NCBI RefSeq assembly: GCF_003149045.1
Contig: NZ_QGDU01000001.1
Location: forward strand, 128,458-192,457
DNA from: Fibrobacter sp. UWR4
GTDB taxonomy: Bacteria > Fibrobacterota > Fibrobacteria > Fibrobacterales > Fibrobacteraceae
Direction: 5' to 3'
Length of the DNA: 64,000 nt
Part shown: one piece after another, positions 33,939-44,100 of the stretch
Position numbering within the stretch: the stretch's first letter is position 1
Layout of the letters: each line of letters starts with the position of its first letter
Made by a program: the position numbers and the translations under genes
The notes under the pieces: model-generated
What the model was told of the DNA's origin: nothing
The model's input: the letters and a program-made list of their open reading frames with translations, nothing else
Databases searched by the model: none

Positions 33939-36161
33939 ATGGTTCGTAACATTTTTAAGATGGTTGTGGCTGTTGCCTTGGCTCTTTCCGCTACGGTCTT
34001 TGTGGGCTGTAATGAAGGTGATCCTCTGGCAAACAAGGTTCACAAGGTTAGTGACCTTGGCAAGAAGAAGGTTGGGGTCCAGATTGGTAACACCGCCGAC
34101 ATTTACGCCAGCGAGTATGTTGGCGATACCAACAAGATTGATGTGGAACGCTACACCAAGTTGGCCGACGCTGTCCAGGCTCTGAAGCAGGGCAAGATTG
34201 ATGCTGTTCTTCTGGATGACCAGCCGGCAATTTACTTTGTGAAGCAGAATCCGACTCTTCGTGTTTTGGACGAAGCCTTCGTGGAAGAAACTTACGCAGG
34301 TGTCATTGCCAAGGGTAACGAAGGCCTGCTGGATACTTTCAACCTGGTGTTGAAGGAAATGCACGAGAACGGAATCTTTGATTCCCTGATGAACACTTAC
34401 ATCAACGGTACAGGTTCCTACCATTATGCTCAGAAGGTGAAGGAAGGCCCGAAGCTTGTTCTGGCTACCAACGCTCAGTTCCCGCCCTACGAATATCACG
34501 AAGGCGAATTTATCGTTGGTCTGGAAATTGAACTGGCTTACTACCTGGCCGACAAGATGGGCCGCGTGCTGGAAATCCAGGACATTGAATTTGACGCTGT
34601 GATTAACGCCGTAAGTTCCGGCAAGGCTGATTTGGGCCTGTCTGGCTTTACTGTTACGGAAGAACGGAAGAAGTCCATTAACTTCACCGACAAGCTGGTG
34701 GACAACAAGGTGGTGGTCATGGTTCGTAGCGACATCAAGGCTGACGAACTGGACAACAAGGTTTTTGCTGTTAGTGACCTTGGCAAGAAGAAGGTGGGGG
34801 TCCAGATTGGTAACACCGCCGACATTTACGCCAGCGAGTATGGTGGCGATACCAACAAGATTGATGTGGAACGTTACACCAAGTTGGCTGACGCTGTCCA
34901 GGCTCTGAAGCAGGGCAAGATTGACGCTGTTCTTTTGGATGACCAGCCGGCAATTTACTTTGTGAAGCAGAATCCGACTCTTCGTGTTTTGGACGAAGCC
35001 TTCGTGGAAGAAACTTACGCAGGTGTCATTGCCAAGGGTAACGAAGGCCTGCTGGATACTTTCAACCTGGTGTTGAAGGAAATGCACGAGAACGGAATCT
35101 TTGATTCCCTGATGAACACTTACATCAACGGTACAGGTTCCTACCATTACGCCCAGAAGGTGAAGGAAGGTCCCCATCTGGTGCTGGCCACCAACGCTCA
35201 GTTCCCGCCCTACGAATATCACGAAGGCGAATTTATCGTTGGTCTGGAAATTGAACTGGCTTACTACCTGGCCGACAAGATGGGTCGTGTGCTGGAAATC
35301 CAGGACATTGAATTTGACGCTGTGATTAACGCTGTCAGTTCCGGCAAGGCCGACCTTGGCCTTTCTGGCTTTACCGTTACGGAAGAACGGAAGAAGTCCA
35401 TTAACTTCACCGACAAGCTGGTGGACAATCGCGTGGTGGTTCTGGTCCGTACGGGCATGAAGGAAGCTTCTGAAGAATCCTTTGGAGAAAAGTTCCATAA
35501 GAACTTCATCAAGGATAACCGCTGGAAGTACATTGCCGAAGGTCTCCGCAACACCTTGATTATTGCCTTGTGCGCCGCCGCTCTGGGCATCCTGATTGGC
35601 TTCCTGGTGGCTATGGTCCGCGTAAACCATGAATTCAATGGCAAGTACAAAATCGCCAACTGGATTTGCAAGGCTTACCTTGCCGTCATTCGCGGAACCC
35701 CGATGATGGTACAGTTGTTGATCATCTACTACATCGTGTTCTCTTCTGTGAATATCAATAAGCTGCTTGTGGCCATTATTGCCTTCGGTATTAATTCCGG
35801 CGCCTACGTTTCTGAAATTATCCGCGGCGGTATCAAGGCGGTGGATCCGGGTCAGATTGAAGCTGGCCGTAGCCTTGGCCTGAAGTTCAAGACGGTGATG
35901 CTTCATGTGGTTTACCCCCAGGCTTTCAAGAACTCCTTGCCGGCGCTCACCAACGAATTTATCTCTCTCATCAAGGAAACTTCTATTTGCGGCTACATCG
36001 GCCTTACCGATTTGACCCGCGGTGGCGATATTATCCGAAGCCTTACCTACGAAGCCATGTTCCCGTTGATTTCTGTGGCTATTGTTTACTTCATCATTGT
36101 GGCAGGCCTTTCTACCTGCGTGGCTCGTCTTGAAAAGAAACTGAAGAAGAACGAGCGTTAA
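33939..36161 (+). CDS. GlnP-like fused amino-acid ABC transporter with permuted, duplicated substrate-binding halves
   Basis: A 740-residue lipoprotein/permease fusion, starting at the ATG at 33939 (signal ending TVFVGC, Cys 24). The SBP_bac_3 fold is present as halves in the order C-N-C-N. The C-terminal half ([20 protein letters not shown]...MNTYING) begins at residue 37, and the N-terminal half ([19 protein letters not shown]...VVVMVR) at 173. Both are repeated 241 residues later with about 4 substitutions. The last N-half runs straight into the membrane domain ([16 protein letters not shown]; permease EAA motif EAGRSLGL). Lactococcal GlnP has two complete binding domains before the permease. 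The next gene is its ATPase. Confidence 0.88.
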   Translation: MVRNIFKMVVAVALALSATVFVGCNEGDPLANKVHKVSDLGKKKVGVQIGNTADIYASEYVGDTNKIDVERYTKLADAVQALKQGKIDAVLLDDQPAIYFVKQNPTLRVLDEAFVEETYAGVIAKGNEGLLDTFNLVLKEMHENGIFDSLMNTYINGTGSYHYAQKVKEGPKLVLATNAQFPPYEYHEGEFIVGLEIELAYYLADKMGRVLEIQDIEFDAVINAVSSGKADLGLSGFTVTEERKKSINFTDKLVDNKVVVMVRSDIKADELDNKVFAVSDLGKKKVGVQIGNTADIYASEYGGDTNKIDVERYTKLADAVQALKQGKIDAVLLDDQPAIYFVKQNPTLRVLDEAFVEETYAGVIAKGNEGLLDTFNLVLKEMHENGIFDSLMNTYINGTGSYHYAQKVKEGPHLVLATNAQFPPYEYHEGEFIVGLEIELAYYLADKMGRVLEIQDIEFDAVINAVSSGKADLGLSGFTVTEERKKSINFTDKLVDNRVVVLVRTGMKEASEESFGEKFHKNFIKDNRWKYIAEGLRNTLIIALCAAALGILIGFLVAMVRVNHEFNGKYKIANWICKAYLAVIRGTPMMVQLLIIYYIVFSSVNINKLLVAIIAFGINSGAYVSEIIRGGIKAVDPGQIEAGRSLGLKFKTVMLHVVYPQAFKNSLPALTNEFISLIKETSICGYIGLTDLTRGGDIIRSLTYEAMFPLISVAIVYFIIVAGLSTCVARLEKKLKKNER
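34047..35454 (+). repeat. In-frame 723-bp tandem duplication inside the transporter gene
   Basis: Copy 1 starts at 34047 and copy 2 at 34770 (GTTAGTGACCTTGGCAAGAA in both). Similarity runs to about 34731 and 35454. The offset is 723 bp, exactly 241 codons. DNA and protein are nearly identical, so the duplication is recent or homogenised. Confidence 0.92.
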
Positions 36162-36171
36162 GGAGGATGTC

Positions 36172-36915
36172 ATGAGTGAAAAGCTAGTAATGATTGAAGT
36201 GAAGAACCTCTGCAAGTCCTACGGTGACAAGCAGATCTTGAAGAACATCAATGTGGAATTCCACAAGGGTGACGTGGTGGCCATTATCGGACCTTCTGGT
36301 TGCGGTAAGTCCACCTTCCTTCGTCAGTTGAATCTTTTGGAAAAGCCCACCAGCGGTGACATTCTGCTGGACGGCAAGAGCATTCTGGATAAAAAGGTTT
36401 CCAAGCCCGCGATTCGTGCCCGCGTGGGAATGGTGTTCCAGCAGTTTAATTTGTTCAAGAACATGACTGCGCTGGAAAACATCATGTTCGCTCCGGTGAA
36501 GCTTGGCTTGTTGAGCAAGGCGGAAGGTCATAAGCGTGCCCTGGAACTTTTGAAGCGTGTAGGTCTGGAAGACCGTGCCGACCATTACCCGGCTCAACTT
36601 TCCGGTGGTCAGCAGCAGCGTGTGGCTATTGCCCGCGCCACGGCTATGAATCCCGAGGCAATCCTGTTTGATGAACCCACCAGCGCTCTGGACCCTGAAA
36701 TGGTGGGCGAAGTACTGAAGATTATGAAGGACCTTGCACAGTCCGGCATGACCATGCTGGTGGTGACTCACGAAATGGGCTTTGCCCGTGAAGTGGCGAA
36801 CCGCGTGCTGTTCTTTGCCGATGGCGTCATCAAGGAACAGGGAACTCCCGCAGAAATCTTTGACAATCCCAAGGATGAACGCTTGAAGGACTTCCTGGCT
36901 GCCATCAAGAAATAA
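36172..36915 (+). CDS. glnQ: Polar amino-acid ABC transporter ATPase
   Basis: 247 residues, GlnQ/ArtP type. Walker A is GPSGCGKST at about residue 40, the Q-loop is [12 protein letters not shown], the signature is [14 protein letters not shown], Walker B is [15 protein letters not shown] and the switch is VTHEMGFA. It follows the fused binding-protein/permease gene by 10 bp with an AAGGAGG ribosome-binding site, so the pair forms a complete importer. Confidence 0.95.
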   Translation: MSEKLVMIEVKNLCKSYGDKQILKNINVEFHKGDVVAIIGPSGCGKSTFLRQLNLLEKPTSGDILLDGKSILDKKVSKPAIRARVGMVFQQFNLFKNMTALENIMFAPVKLGLLSKAEGHKRALELLKRVGLEDRADHYPAQLSGGQQQRVAIARATAMNPEAILFDEPTSALDPEMVGEVLKIMKDLAQSGMTMLVVTHEMGFAREVANRVLFFADGVIKEQGTPAEIFDNPKDERLKDFLAAIKK

Positions 36916-36978
36916 AAAGGGCCGCGCGTTAAAATGCGCGACCTTTCGTGCATCATTCTTGTAAATGCGAGAATCTTG

Positions 36979-38904
36979 CTATTTGATTCGAATAACGGAT
37001 TGGCTGATGGCCTTTCCGTTTTTCTTTATGCGCATTAGGTAGTTGCCTGCCTGTGTGGGTTTGGATGTCAATAAATTGCCGTTCATATCGAAATACTGGA
37101 CGGAAATTCTGGCTAAATCCAAGGTGCTTTGATGCAATTGAACTATTGCTGTAGTGGAAGAATCCGCGCTGCTATCCGGTGCGGTGGAATCGTCCTTGAT
37201 TGTAATGTTAAATGCCAGAGTGGCCTGTTTGTTTCCGTAAACTAGAGCCTGCCTGAAAGTGAACTTGTCGCCTGCTTTTACCTTGCCTGGCATGTGTCCC
37301 ACCTTGGTGGTCATGGTGGAAAGATCGACGTTGGAGAAAACTATGCTAGTGCCGTTGGTATTCCAGGTTACGACAGAACCCTTGGCATCGAACCAATGAC
37401 CGGTTCCTTCGCCAGTGGTGTTGCTGTTCAACGAACTATCCGGTTCTACCGCGTAAAAACTAGCCTTGGAGGCAATTTCGCTTTCCTTGATGCCGAGAAT
37501 TTCTGCGACCTTTGAACCCTGCAAGTCGATGGAAACGGGAGCGTAGTCGTCGCTGATTGACAGGTCCGCTGTAAAGCTGATTTCCGTGATGGTCATTGGC
37601 TCGTCGGAGGAGCCCGAGTTACCGTCGTCAAAGGAAACGGTGCAGTTTCCGCCGAGACAGAAGCTTAATGTGCTTCCGTTTACGTTCACGTCGGTAAAGT
37701 TCAATCCTGTTTCTGCACCGCTATACCAGCGGATGGCGGGATAGAGTGCGTCGGAAAAAGCATTGTATGTTCCGCTAAAGAAGGCGGTGGCGCGGCTGCC
37801 GGGGGAGGGCCATTGGTCGTTTTCCGGATCGCTTGTCTTTCCCTTGGAATCCGCATGGACGATTCTCAACCCGAGCTTATTGGCAGAAGAATTCCCATCG
37901 ATAGAGAAATCGTAATGCTGCATTAAAATGCCGTTTCCCTTGAGAGTTGCATTTCGTCCGGTGTTTTTCACATAGGACCAGGCCAAGCCTTCCTTGTCGG
38001 GACGATTGGGATTCTTGAAGCGATAGCATTTTTCCCCAGCCTCCGAGGAAGCTTTTCCGATATCTTCCGCAGAAACATCAACGAAGGGAATCCAGCCCTG
38101 GTCGGCGCGGTAGAAATCGTTAATGGCGATGGGGTTCCAATCGTTGGCGCGGTTGCCCATGGTGCAGTAATCCCCATACCAGTAAAGGTCCGGCCAGCCG
38201 AAAATCATATGGCCGCATTCATGGACGAAAACGTAGATGGAAAACTTTCCCGGCATATCCGTCATCTGATGGTTTTGCAGACGAACGCCATCACGAGTTT
38301 CGTTGGACCATCCTGCGTGGGGCCAAAGTCCCTGTCCCCATGTTTGACCTTCACCTGCGTAGACGATATTGATGGCTTCCGTCACTCCGTTCTTGTCGTT
38401 GTCATAGCGGGAATAATCCACCTTTGAATCGAAGTATTCAAAGACTTCCTTTACTAGCACATCAGATCCGGAATAGCCATCCAGTCCCTCGTAATAGGAC
38501 TTTGGATATTTGGCGCGGTACCAACCAAAGACTTCATTGGTAAAGTCCAGTTGACCGTTGGAAACGTCCAGATAGTAATCTCGGACGGAACCTTTGCAAC
38601 CGTCTCGATTAAAGCCTTCCTTATTCAGCCAGTCGGAAACTTCGTCAACTGTGACGGGAGCGGGCTGGTCAGAAAAATCTACCAGCAAAGTTAGGCCGTA
38701 AATTTTTCCCTTGGGGGCGGAATAGTGGCTGACTTCCTTGGGTGGGGCGAATCTCATGTTGGATCCGCGAGAATTATCGAATTTGGTAATCGCATCTGCA
38801 GGCCAGGATTGCATGCGTTTCCCCTGGTACACGATATCTGCGAAGGCGTTTCCACACAGGGCGAGAATAAAACCGCCCGCCATCAGCTTTTTTAAACTAA
38901 CCAT
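36979..38904 (-). CDS. Secreted M6-family metalloprotease with C-terminal sorting tail
   Basis: 641 residues with a signal peptide (MVSLKKLMAGGFILALCGNAFA). The zinc site HECGH is at residues 228-232, followed by the M6-type GWPDLYWYGDYCTMG. The N-terminal LTLLVDFSDQPAPVT is also characteristic of the M6 domain. After residue 440 there is a beta-rich domain and a linker, then a C-terminal tail (VQYFDMNGNLLTSKPTQAGNYLMRIKKNG...) of the type IX secretion kind. It is probably a cell-surface or secreted peptidase. Confidence 0.9.
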   Translation of the reverse strand: MVSLKKLMAGGFILALCGNAFADIVYQGKRMQSWPADAITKFDNSRGSNMRFAPPKEVSHYSAPKGKIYGLTLLVDFSDQPAPVTVDEVSDWLNKEGFNRDGCKGSVRDYYLDVSNGQLDFTNEVFGWYRAKYPKSYYEGLDGYSGSDVLVKEVFEYFDSKVDYSRYDNDKNGVTEAINIVYAGEGQTWGQGLWPHAGWSNETRDGVRLQNHQMTDMPGKFSIYVFVHECGHMIFGWPDLYWYGDYCTMGNRANDWNPIAINDFYRADQGWIPFVDVSAEDIGKASSEAGEKCYRFKNPNRPDKEGLAWSYVKNTGRNATLKGNGILMQHYDFSIDGNSSANKLGLRIVHADSKGKTSDPENDQWPSPGSRATAFFSGTYNAFSDALYPAIRWYSGAETGLNFTDVNVNGSTLSFCLGGNCTVSFDDGNSGSSDEPMTITEISFTADLSISDDYAPVSIDLQGSKVAEILGIKESEIASKASFYAVEPDSSLNSNTTGEGTGHWFDAKGSVVTWNTNGTSIVFSNVDLSTMTTKVGHMPGKVKAGDKFTFRQALVYGNKQATLAFNITIKDDSTAPDSSADSSTTAIVQLHQSTLDLARISVQYFDMNGNLLTSKPTQAGNYLMRIKKNGKAISQSVIRIK

Positions 38905-39030
38905 ACATTCATCCCTTTGTACATAATATACCCAAAGTTTGCGTCGGCTGATACAGTTGTTTTCATTTGTACACTTGAAATTCCAGATTTATTGGCTTCT
39001 TAGGCTGTTTTTGCTTAAATTTAAGGTTGT

Positions 39031-41085
39031 ATGAAAAAGATTAAGAAACACAAACTTATTTCCGCCGCTGTTGCCACTATGCTTGCAATGGCTATCCCTA
39101 GTTTTTCTGCCGTAAATGGTTCCGTCGTGGATTCCCAAGGCGCTCCGATTAAGGATGCCGTGGTCAGCTTTAAGACCATGCCCAATCTTTTGCCGGATGC
39201 ACGAACCCTTTCCAATGGGAAGGGTGATTTCCGCATGAAGGACAAGTTTGCCGATCCTCAGGTTCTTATTGTTCGCAAGACTGGATATCTTCCGGAAACA
39301 TTGTCCGTGGCTGCCGTGAACGAAATGGGGAAGGCTGCCAAGGTAACCTTGAAGCGGGATCCTATTGAAGAACGAATTGATTCTTTAATGGTGAACATGA
39401 CCATAGATGATCTTGTTGCCCAGATGACCCAGGCCATGGTTCCCAATGTGAATTGTGGCGGAAGCATTTGCGGTTCTGCTCTGCAGGGTGGTGGGGCCTA
39501 TGCGGCTGAATTCTACAAGCAGGCATGGGACCAGAAAATTCCCGTGAGCTATGGTAAGGATAACGTGCATGGCGTTGCTGACGTCATTAACGCAACTGTC
39601 TATCCTCATAATATCGGTCTGGGCGCAACTCGTGACTCTGCTCTTGTCCGTAAGATCGGTCAGGCCGTTGCAGAAGAAATGTGGGCTGCCCATATTGACT
39701 ATAACTTTGCTCCTGCACTGAGTGTTCCTCAGGATGAACGCTGGGGCCGTACCTACGAAGGCTTTGGTGAAAAGCCGGAACTTGCAATTGATTTGGGTTC
39801 TGCATTCCTTCGCGGTATGCAGGGGGACCATTTTGATGCAGAATGGCGAGTCACGGGTACTATCAAACATTTTATTGGTGATGGTGGTACCGACAAGGGC
39901 TGGGACCGTGGTGATGTAAAAATCAACGACAAGAAAATTCGCGACCTTCATCTGCCTCCGTACATTGCCGCTGTGGAACAAGGTGCCCAGAGCGTCATGG
40001 CAAGCTTCAATACGGTTCATGGGGTTCACCAGCATGTGGACTCTCTCCGTCTAACGGGCTGGCTCAAGACTGAACTTGGCTTTGACGGTTTTGTCATTGC
40101 GGACTGGGAAGGTATTGAACATTCCACTACGCCGGGTAATGCTGGTGACTATTCCGGCAAGAAGACAAACGTTTCCAGCGAAGAAGCTATTCGCCGTGCA
40201 ATTAACGCAGGTATTGACCTGGCCATGGTACCGTCCTCCGCAGAAGCGTTCATGAGAACTCTGAAGGAACTGGTGGCAGCAGGGAAGGTTTCCGAAGATC
40301 GCGTAAAAGATGCAGTTCGTCGTATCCTTCGCGTGAAGATTCGCGCAGGTCGTCTGGACAATCCCATGGGTCCTGAAAAGTACGTGGGGAAAACTGAAAA
40401 TATCGGTAGCCCGGAACATCGTGCCCTGGCCCGTGAAGCAGTTCAGAAGAGTCTTGTGGTGCTGAAGAACGAAGGGGTGCTTCCTCTTGCAAAGACTGCA
40501 CCTGTTTTCGTTACTGGTTCTCATGCGGATCAGACGGGATTGCAGTGTGGCGCCTGGACTTTAGGTTGGCAGGGAACCCGCGGTGAAGTTCCGGGAGCAA
40601 CATCCATTCAAGGTGGCATCGACCAGGTTGCCGCAGGTGCTCGTACCGAAAATCTGGATAGCGCAAATACGGTCATCTACGTCATTGGTGAAACGCCCTA
40701 CGCAGAATGGTTCGGCGATTTCCGAGAAAAGAATTTCGACAACAAGCTGTTTACTACAGAACGTTCCCATACGACCCATTTCGAAAGCACCGATGCAAAC
40801 CTCAAGCAAATTAAGGATTGGAAGGCCGCTGGTAAGAAGGTCATCGTGGTTCTTGTTTCTGGACGTCCTTTGCCCATTACGAGCATTATTAATGCTGCAG
40901 ATGGTTTCGTCGCCGCCTGGCTTCCGGGTAGCGAAGGCGCCGGTGTAGCGGATGTGCTCTTCGGGGATGTGAAGCCATCGGGCAAGTTGCCTCATACCTG
41001 GCCTAAGAATTCCAAGCAGATTCCCATTAACGACGGGGATGGCAAGAAAGGCCTGTTCCCCTACGGATTTGGTTTGACTTACTAG
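39031..41085 (+). CDS. Secreted GH3 beta-glycosidase with N-terminal carboxypeptidase-regulatory-like domain
   Basis: 684 residues with a signal peptide ending near FSAVNG. Residues 28-110 form a small beta-sandwich (GSVVDSQGAPIKDAVVSFKT) as in carboxypeptidase regulatory domains. The GH3 catalytic barrel follows, with SYGKDNVHG, KHFIGDGGTDKGWDRGD (substrate Asp/His region) and GFVIADW, whose Asp358 is the expected nucleophile. The second GH3 domain ends in FPYGFGLTY, with no fibronectin-like C-terminal domain. It resembles exo-1,3/1,4-beta-glucanases such as ExoP. Likely role: beta-glucan or cello-oligosaccharide release. Confidence 0.9.
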   Translation: MKKIKKHKLISAAVATMLAMAIPSFSAVNGSVVDSQGAPIKDAVVSFKTMPNLLPDARTLSNGKGDFRMKDKFADPQVLIVRKTGYLPETLSVAAVNEMGKAAKVTLKRDPIEERIDSLMVNMTIDDLVAQMTQAMVPNVNCGGSICGSALQGGGAYAAEFYKQAWDQKIPVSYGKDNVHGVADVINATVYPHNIGLGATRDSALVRKIGQAVAEEMWAAHIDYNFAPALSVPQDERWGRTYEGFGEKPELAIDLGSAFLRGMQGDHFDAEWRVTGTIKHFIGDGGTDKGWDRGDVKINDKKIRDLHLPPYIAAVEQGAQSVMASFNTVHGVHQHVDSLRLTGWLKTELGFDGFVIADWEGIEHSTTPGNAGDYSGKKTNVSSEEAIRRAINAGIDLAMVPSSAEAFMRTLKELVAAGKVSEDRVKDAVRRILRVKIRAGRLDNPMGPEKYVGKTENIGSPEHRALAREAVQKSLVVLKNEGVLPLAKTAPVFVTGSHADQTGLQCGAWTLGWQGTRGEVPGATSIQGGIDQVAAGARTENLDSANTVIYVIGETPYAEWFGDFREKNFDNKLFTTERSHTTHFESTDANLKQIKDWKAAGKKVIVVLVSGRPLPITSIINAADGFVAAWLPGSEGAGVADVLFGDVKPSGKLPHTWPKNSKQIPINDGDGKKGLFPYGFGLTY

Positions 41086-41096
41086 CTTCAATTTTC

Positions 41097-41128
41097 TATA
41101 TATGCATAAAAATGTATATATGCATAAA
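41097..41128. promoter_or_regulatory. Two copies of TATATATGCATAAA in the metH leader
   Basis: A 14-bp exact direct repeat (41097 and 41115), each holding the palindrome TATGCATA, 18 bp apart. It lies in the 76-bp gap before metH. Spacing of nearly two helical turns suggests a dimeric regulator, or it may belong to the promoter. Confidence 0.45.
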
Positions 41129-41161
41129 CTGCCGATGGCGGTCTAGGCTCATGGGAATAAA

Positions 41162-44100
41162 TTGAAAATGACTCTTCGCGAAGCTTTTGAAAGTAGGATG
41201 ATGTTGCTGGATGGCGGTATGGGTTCTGTCATTCAGACTTATGGCATTAAAGGTGCCAACAACGACATGCTTTCCATTGAACGTCCGGACGTGATTCTGG
41301 ATATTCAGCGCCGCTATGTGGATGCGGGCGTGGATGTATTGACTACGAATACGTTCTCCAGTCAGCGAGTGAGTCAGCACGAATACCATCAGGAACATCG
41401 CATTGCCGAGATGAATCGTGCTTCCGTAAAGATTGCCAAGCAGGCAGCTGCAGAAGCCATGGAAAAATACGGACGTAAGGTTTATATTGCAGGTGACGTG
41501 GGTCCCACCAGCAAGATGCTTTCCATGAGCGATGATGTTAATGATCCTGCAAATCGCGCCATTACGTTTGACGAACTGGAAGACGCTTACCTGGAACAGA
41601 TCCAGGTTCTCGTTGAAGAAGATGTGGATGCAATCCTTATTGAAACCATTTTCGATACCTTGAATGCAAAGGCTGCAGCAAGTGCCTGCATGAAGGTTTT
41701 TGATAAGCGAAAGGCTGACGCTGCTGCAAGAGGCGAAGATCCTGCTGCCCTTAAGCCAATCGAAATCATGTTCTCCATGACGGTAAGCGATGCCTCTGGC
41801 CGTACCCTTTCTGGTCAGACGGTAGAAGCCTTTGCCATTAGCGTGATGCATGCGAAACCTTTGTCCATTGGCTTGAATTGCGGTCTCGGTGCCGACGGAA
41901 TGATTCCGTATCTTCGCCGTATGGGAAAACTTGCCCCCTGCTACATCAGCTGCCATCCTAACGCTGGCCTGCCCAACCAGTTTGGCGGTTATGACGATAC
42001 CCCGGAAGATATGGTTCGCCTGATGCAGCCTTATATGGATGAACATCTGGTGAATATGGTGGGCGGTTGCTGCGGTACCACTCCGGAACATATCGCTGCC
42101 ATGCGTAAAATGCTGGATGCCCTGCCTTCCGATTATGAACGTCGTAAGCCTGCTCCCGCATTTGTCACCTCTCCGCTGCTTCGCCTGGCGGGGCTGGAAC
42201 CTCTGATGGTAAATCAGGTTCGCCCCAGTAATGGTGCGGACAACTGCAATGCGGAAGATTTCGTGATGGTGGGCGAACGCTGTAACGTGGCCGGCTCCAA
42301 GAAGTTCCTCCGTCTCATTAACGAGAAGAACTACGAAGAAGCTTTGGATATTGCCCGTAAGCAGGTGGAAGATGGTGCCCAGGTGGTGGACGTCAATATG
42401 GACGACGGCCTCCTGGATGCAAAGCAGGAAATGCGAACCTTCCTGAACTTGCTTGCTTCCGACCCGGCAATCAGTCGCGTGCCTATCATGGTGGACAGTT
42501 CCCGCTTCGAAGTCATCGAAGAAGGCCTGAAGTGCGCTCAGGGTAAGTGTATCGTGAACTCCATCTCCCTAAAGATGGGTGAGGAAGCCTTCATTGAACA
42601 TGCCATGACCGTGAAACGTTTGGGCGCTGCAGTCATTGTGATGCTCTTTGACGAAGAAGGGCAGGCTACCAATTACGACCGACGCGTGTCTATTGCGTCT
42701 CGTGCTTATAAGCTCATTACGGAAAAGTGTGGCTTTGATCCTTCGGATATTATTTTTGACCCCAACGTCTTGACGGTCGCTACCGGCATGGCGGAACACA
42801 ATGCCTATGCTCACGACTTTATCCGCGCTTGCCGCTGGATTATTGACAACCTGCCGGGCGTCCGCATTTCTGGCGGTCTTTCCAACTTGAGTTTTGCCTT
42901 CCGCGGAAACAATTACCTCCGCGAAGCCATGCACTCTACCATGTTGCATTTGGCAACTCCCAATGGCATGGGCATGGCCATCATGAACCCTGCTGCGGCC
43001 GTGGAATACAAGTCCATTCCTATGGAACTTCGCATGGCTATTACGGAAGTGCTGTTGAATACACATCCGGAATCTAGTGAAGAACTGATTGAAATTGCAA
43101 GCCGCATGAACGAGGCTGCCGCAAAGGCGAAGGAAACTGGGGCGAAGTACGATCCTAAGGCCATTTTTGCGTTAAGTGCTGGTGCAGGTGCAGTAAGTGC
43201 TGGGGACTCCGGCAACACAGCCGTTGCCGTCCAGACCACTCCGGAACAACGCTTGCAGGAAGCTCTCCTGAAGGGAACTTCAACCACTCTTCAGCCGGAT
43301 CTGATGGAACTGATTAACCGCGGTGACAGTCCTGTGAGTATTATTTCCGGACCTTTGATGGATGGCATGAATGAAGTGGGCCGTCTTTTCGGTGAAGGTA
43401 AGATGTTCCTCCCGCAGGTGGTGAAAACTGCGCGAACCATGAAGAAGGCTGTGGAAATTTTACAGCCCTACATCGAAGCCGGCAAGGAAGAAGGTGCAGC
43501 CTCCCGCGGAAAGATCGTTATCGCCACCGTTAAAGGTGACGTTCATGATATTGGCAAGAATATTGTCTCCGTCATCATGGCCTGTAATGGTTTCGAGATG
43601 GTGGATTTAGGCGTGATGGTTCCTGAAGATGTAATCGTAAATGCAGCCATTGAACATAAGGCTGACATAGTAAGTCTTTCCGGCCTGATTACGCCTTCTC
43701 TGGAAGAAATGTGCACGGTTGCAATCAAGATGCAGGAAGCGGGACTTCGCATTCCCATTATTGTAGGTGGCGCTACCACATCTCCCACACATACTGCTGT
43801 AAAGATAGCTCCTTGCTACGACGGTCCCGTGTTCCATGTTCGTGACGCCGCAAGCAATCCTGGCCTGGCCCAGAAACTTCTGGATCCTGCAACCCGCGAA
43901 GCCACTATCGAAGAAAACCGCAAGGAACAGCAGCGAATCCGCGACGAACAATCTGGCAAGGTTGCTGCAAAGGCGGAAGCCATGGCCGCTGCAGAAAAGA
44001 CTCCCGTGGAACGTCGCTTCGCTTGCGACTGGTCCAAGTATAGTCCGGTACAGCCTCCCTTCTTTGGGGAAAGTAAACTGCCGCCCATTTCCCTGGATAG

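Noticed and set aside
33876-36215. 779-codon open frame on the minus strand across the transporter gene
   Set aside because: It is antisense to a well-supported ABC transporter gene, carries the same repeat because that gene does, and has no recognisable domain or ribosome-binding site.
41086-41161. Cobalamin or SAM riboswitch before metH
   Set aside because: The gap is only 76 bases and shows AT-rich repeats, too short and without a B12-box.
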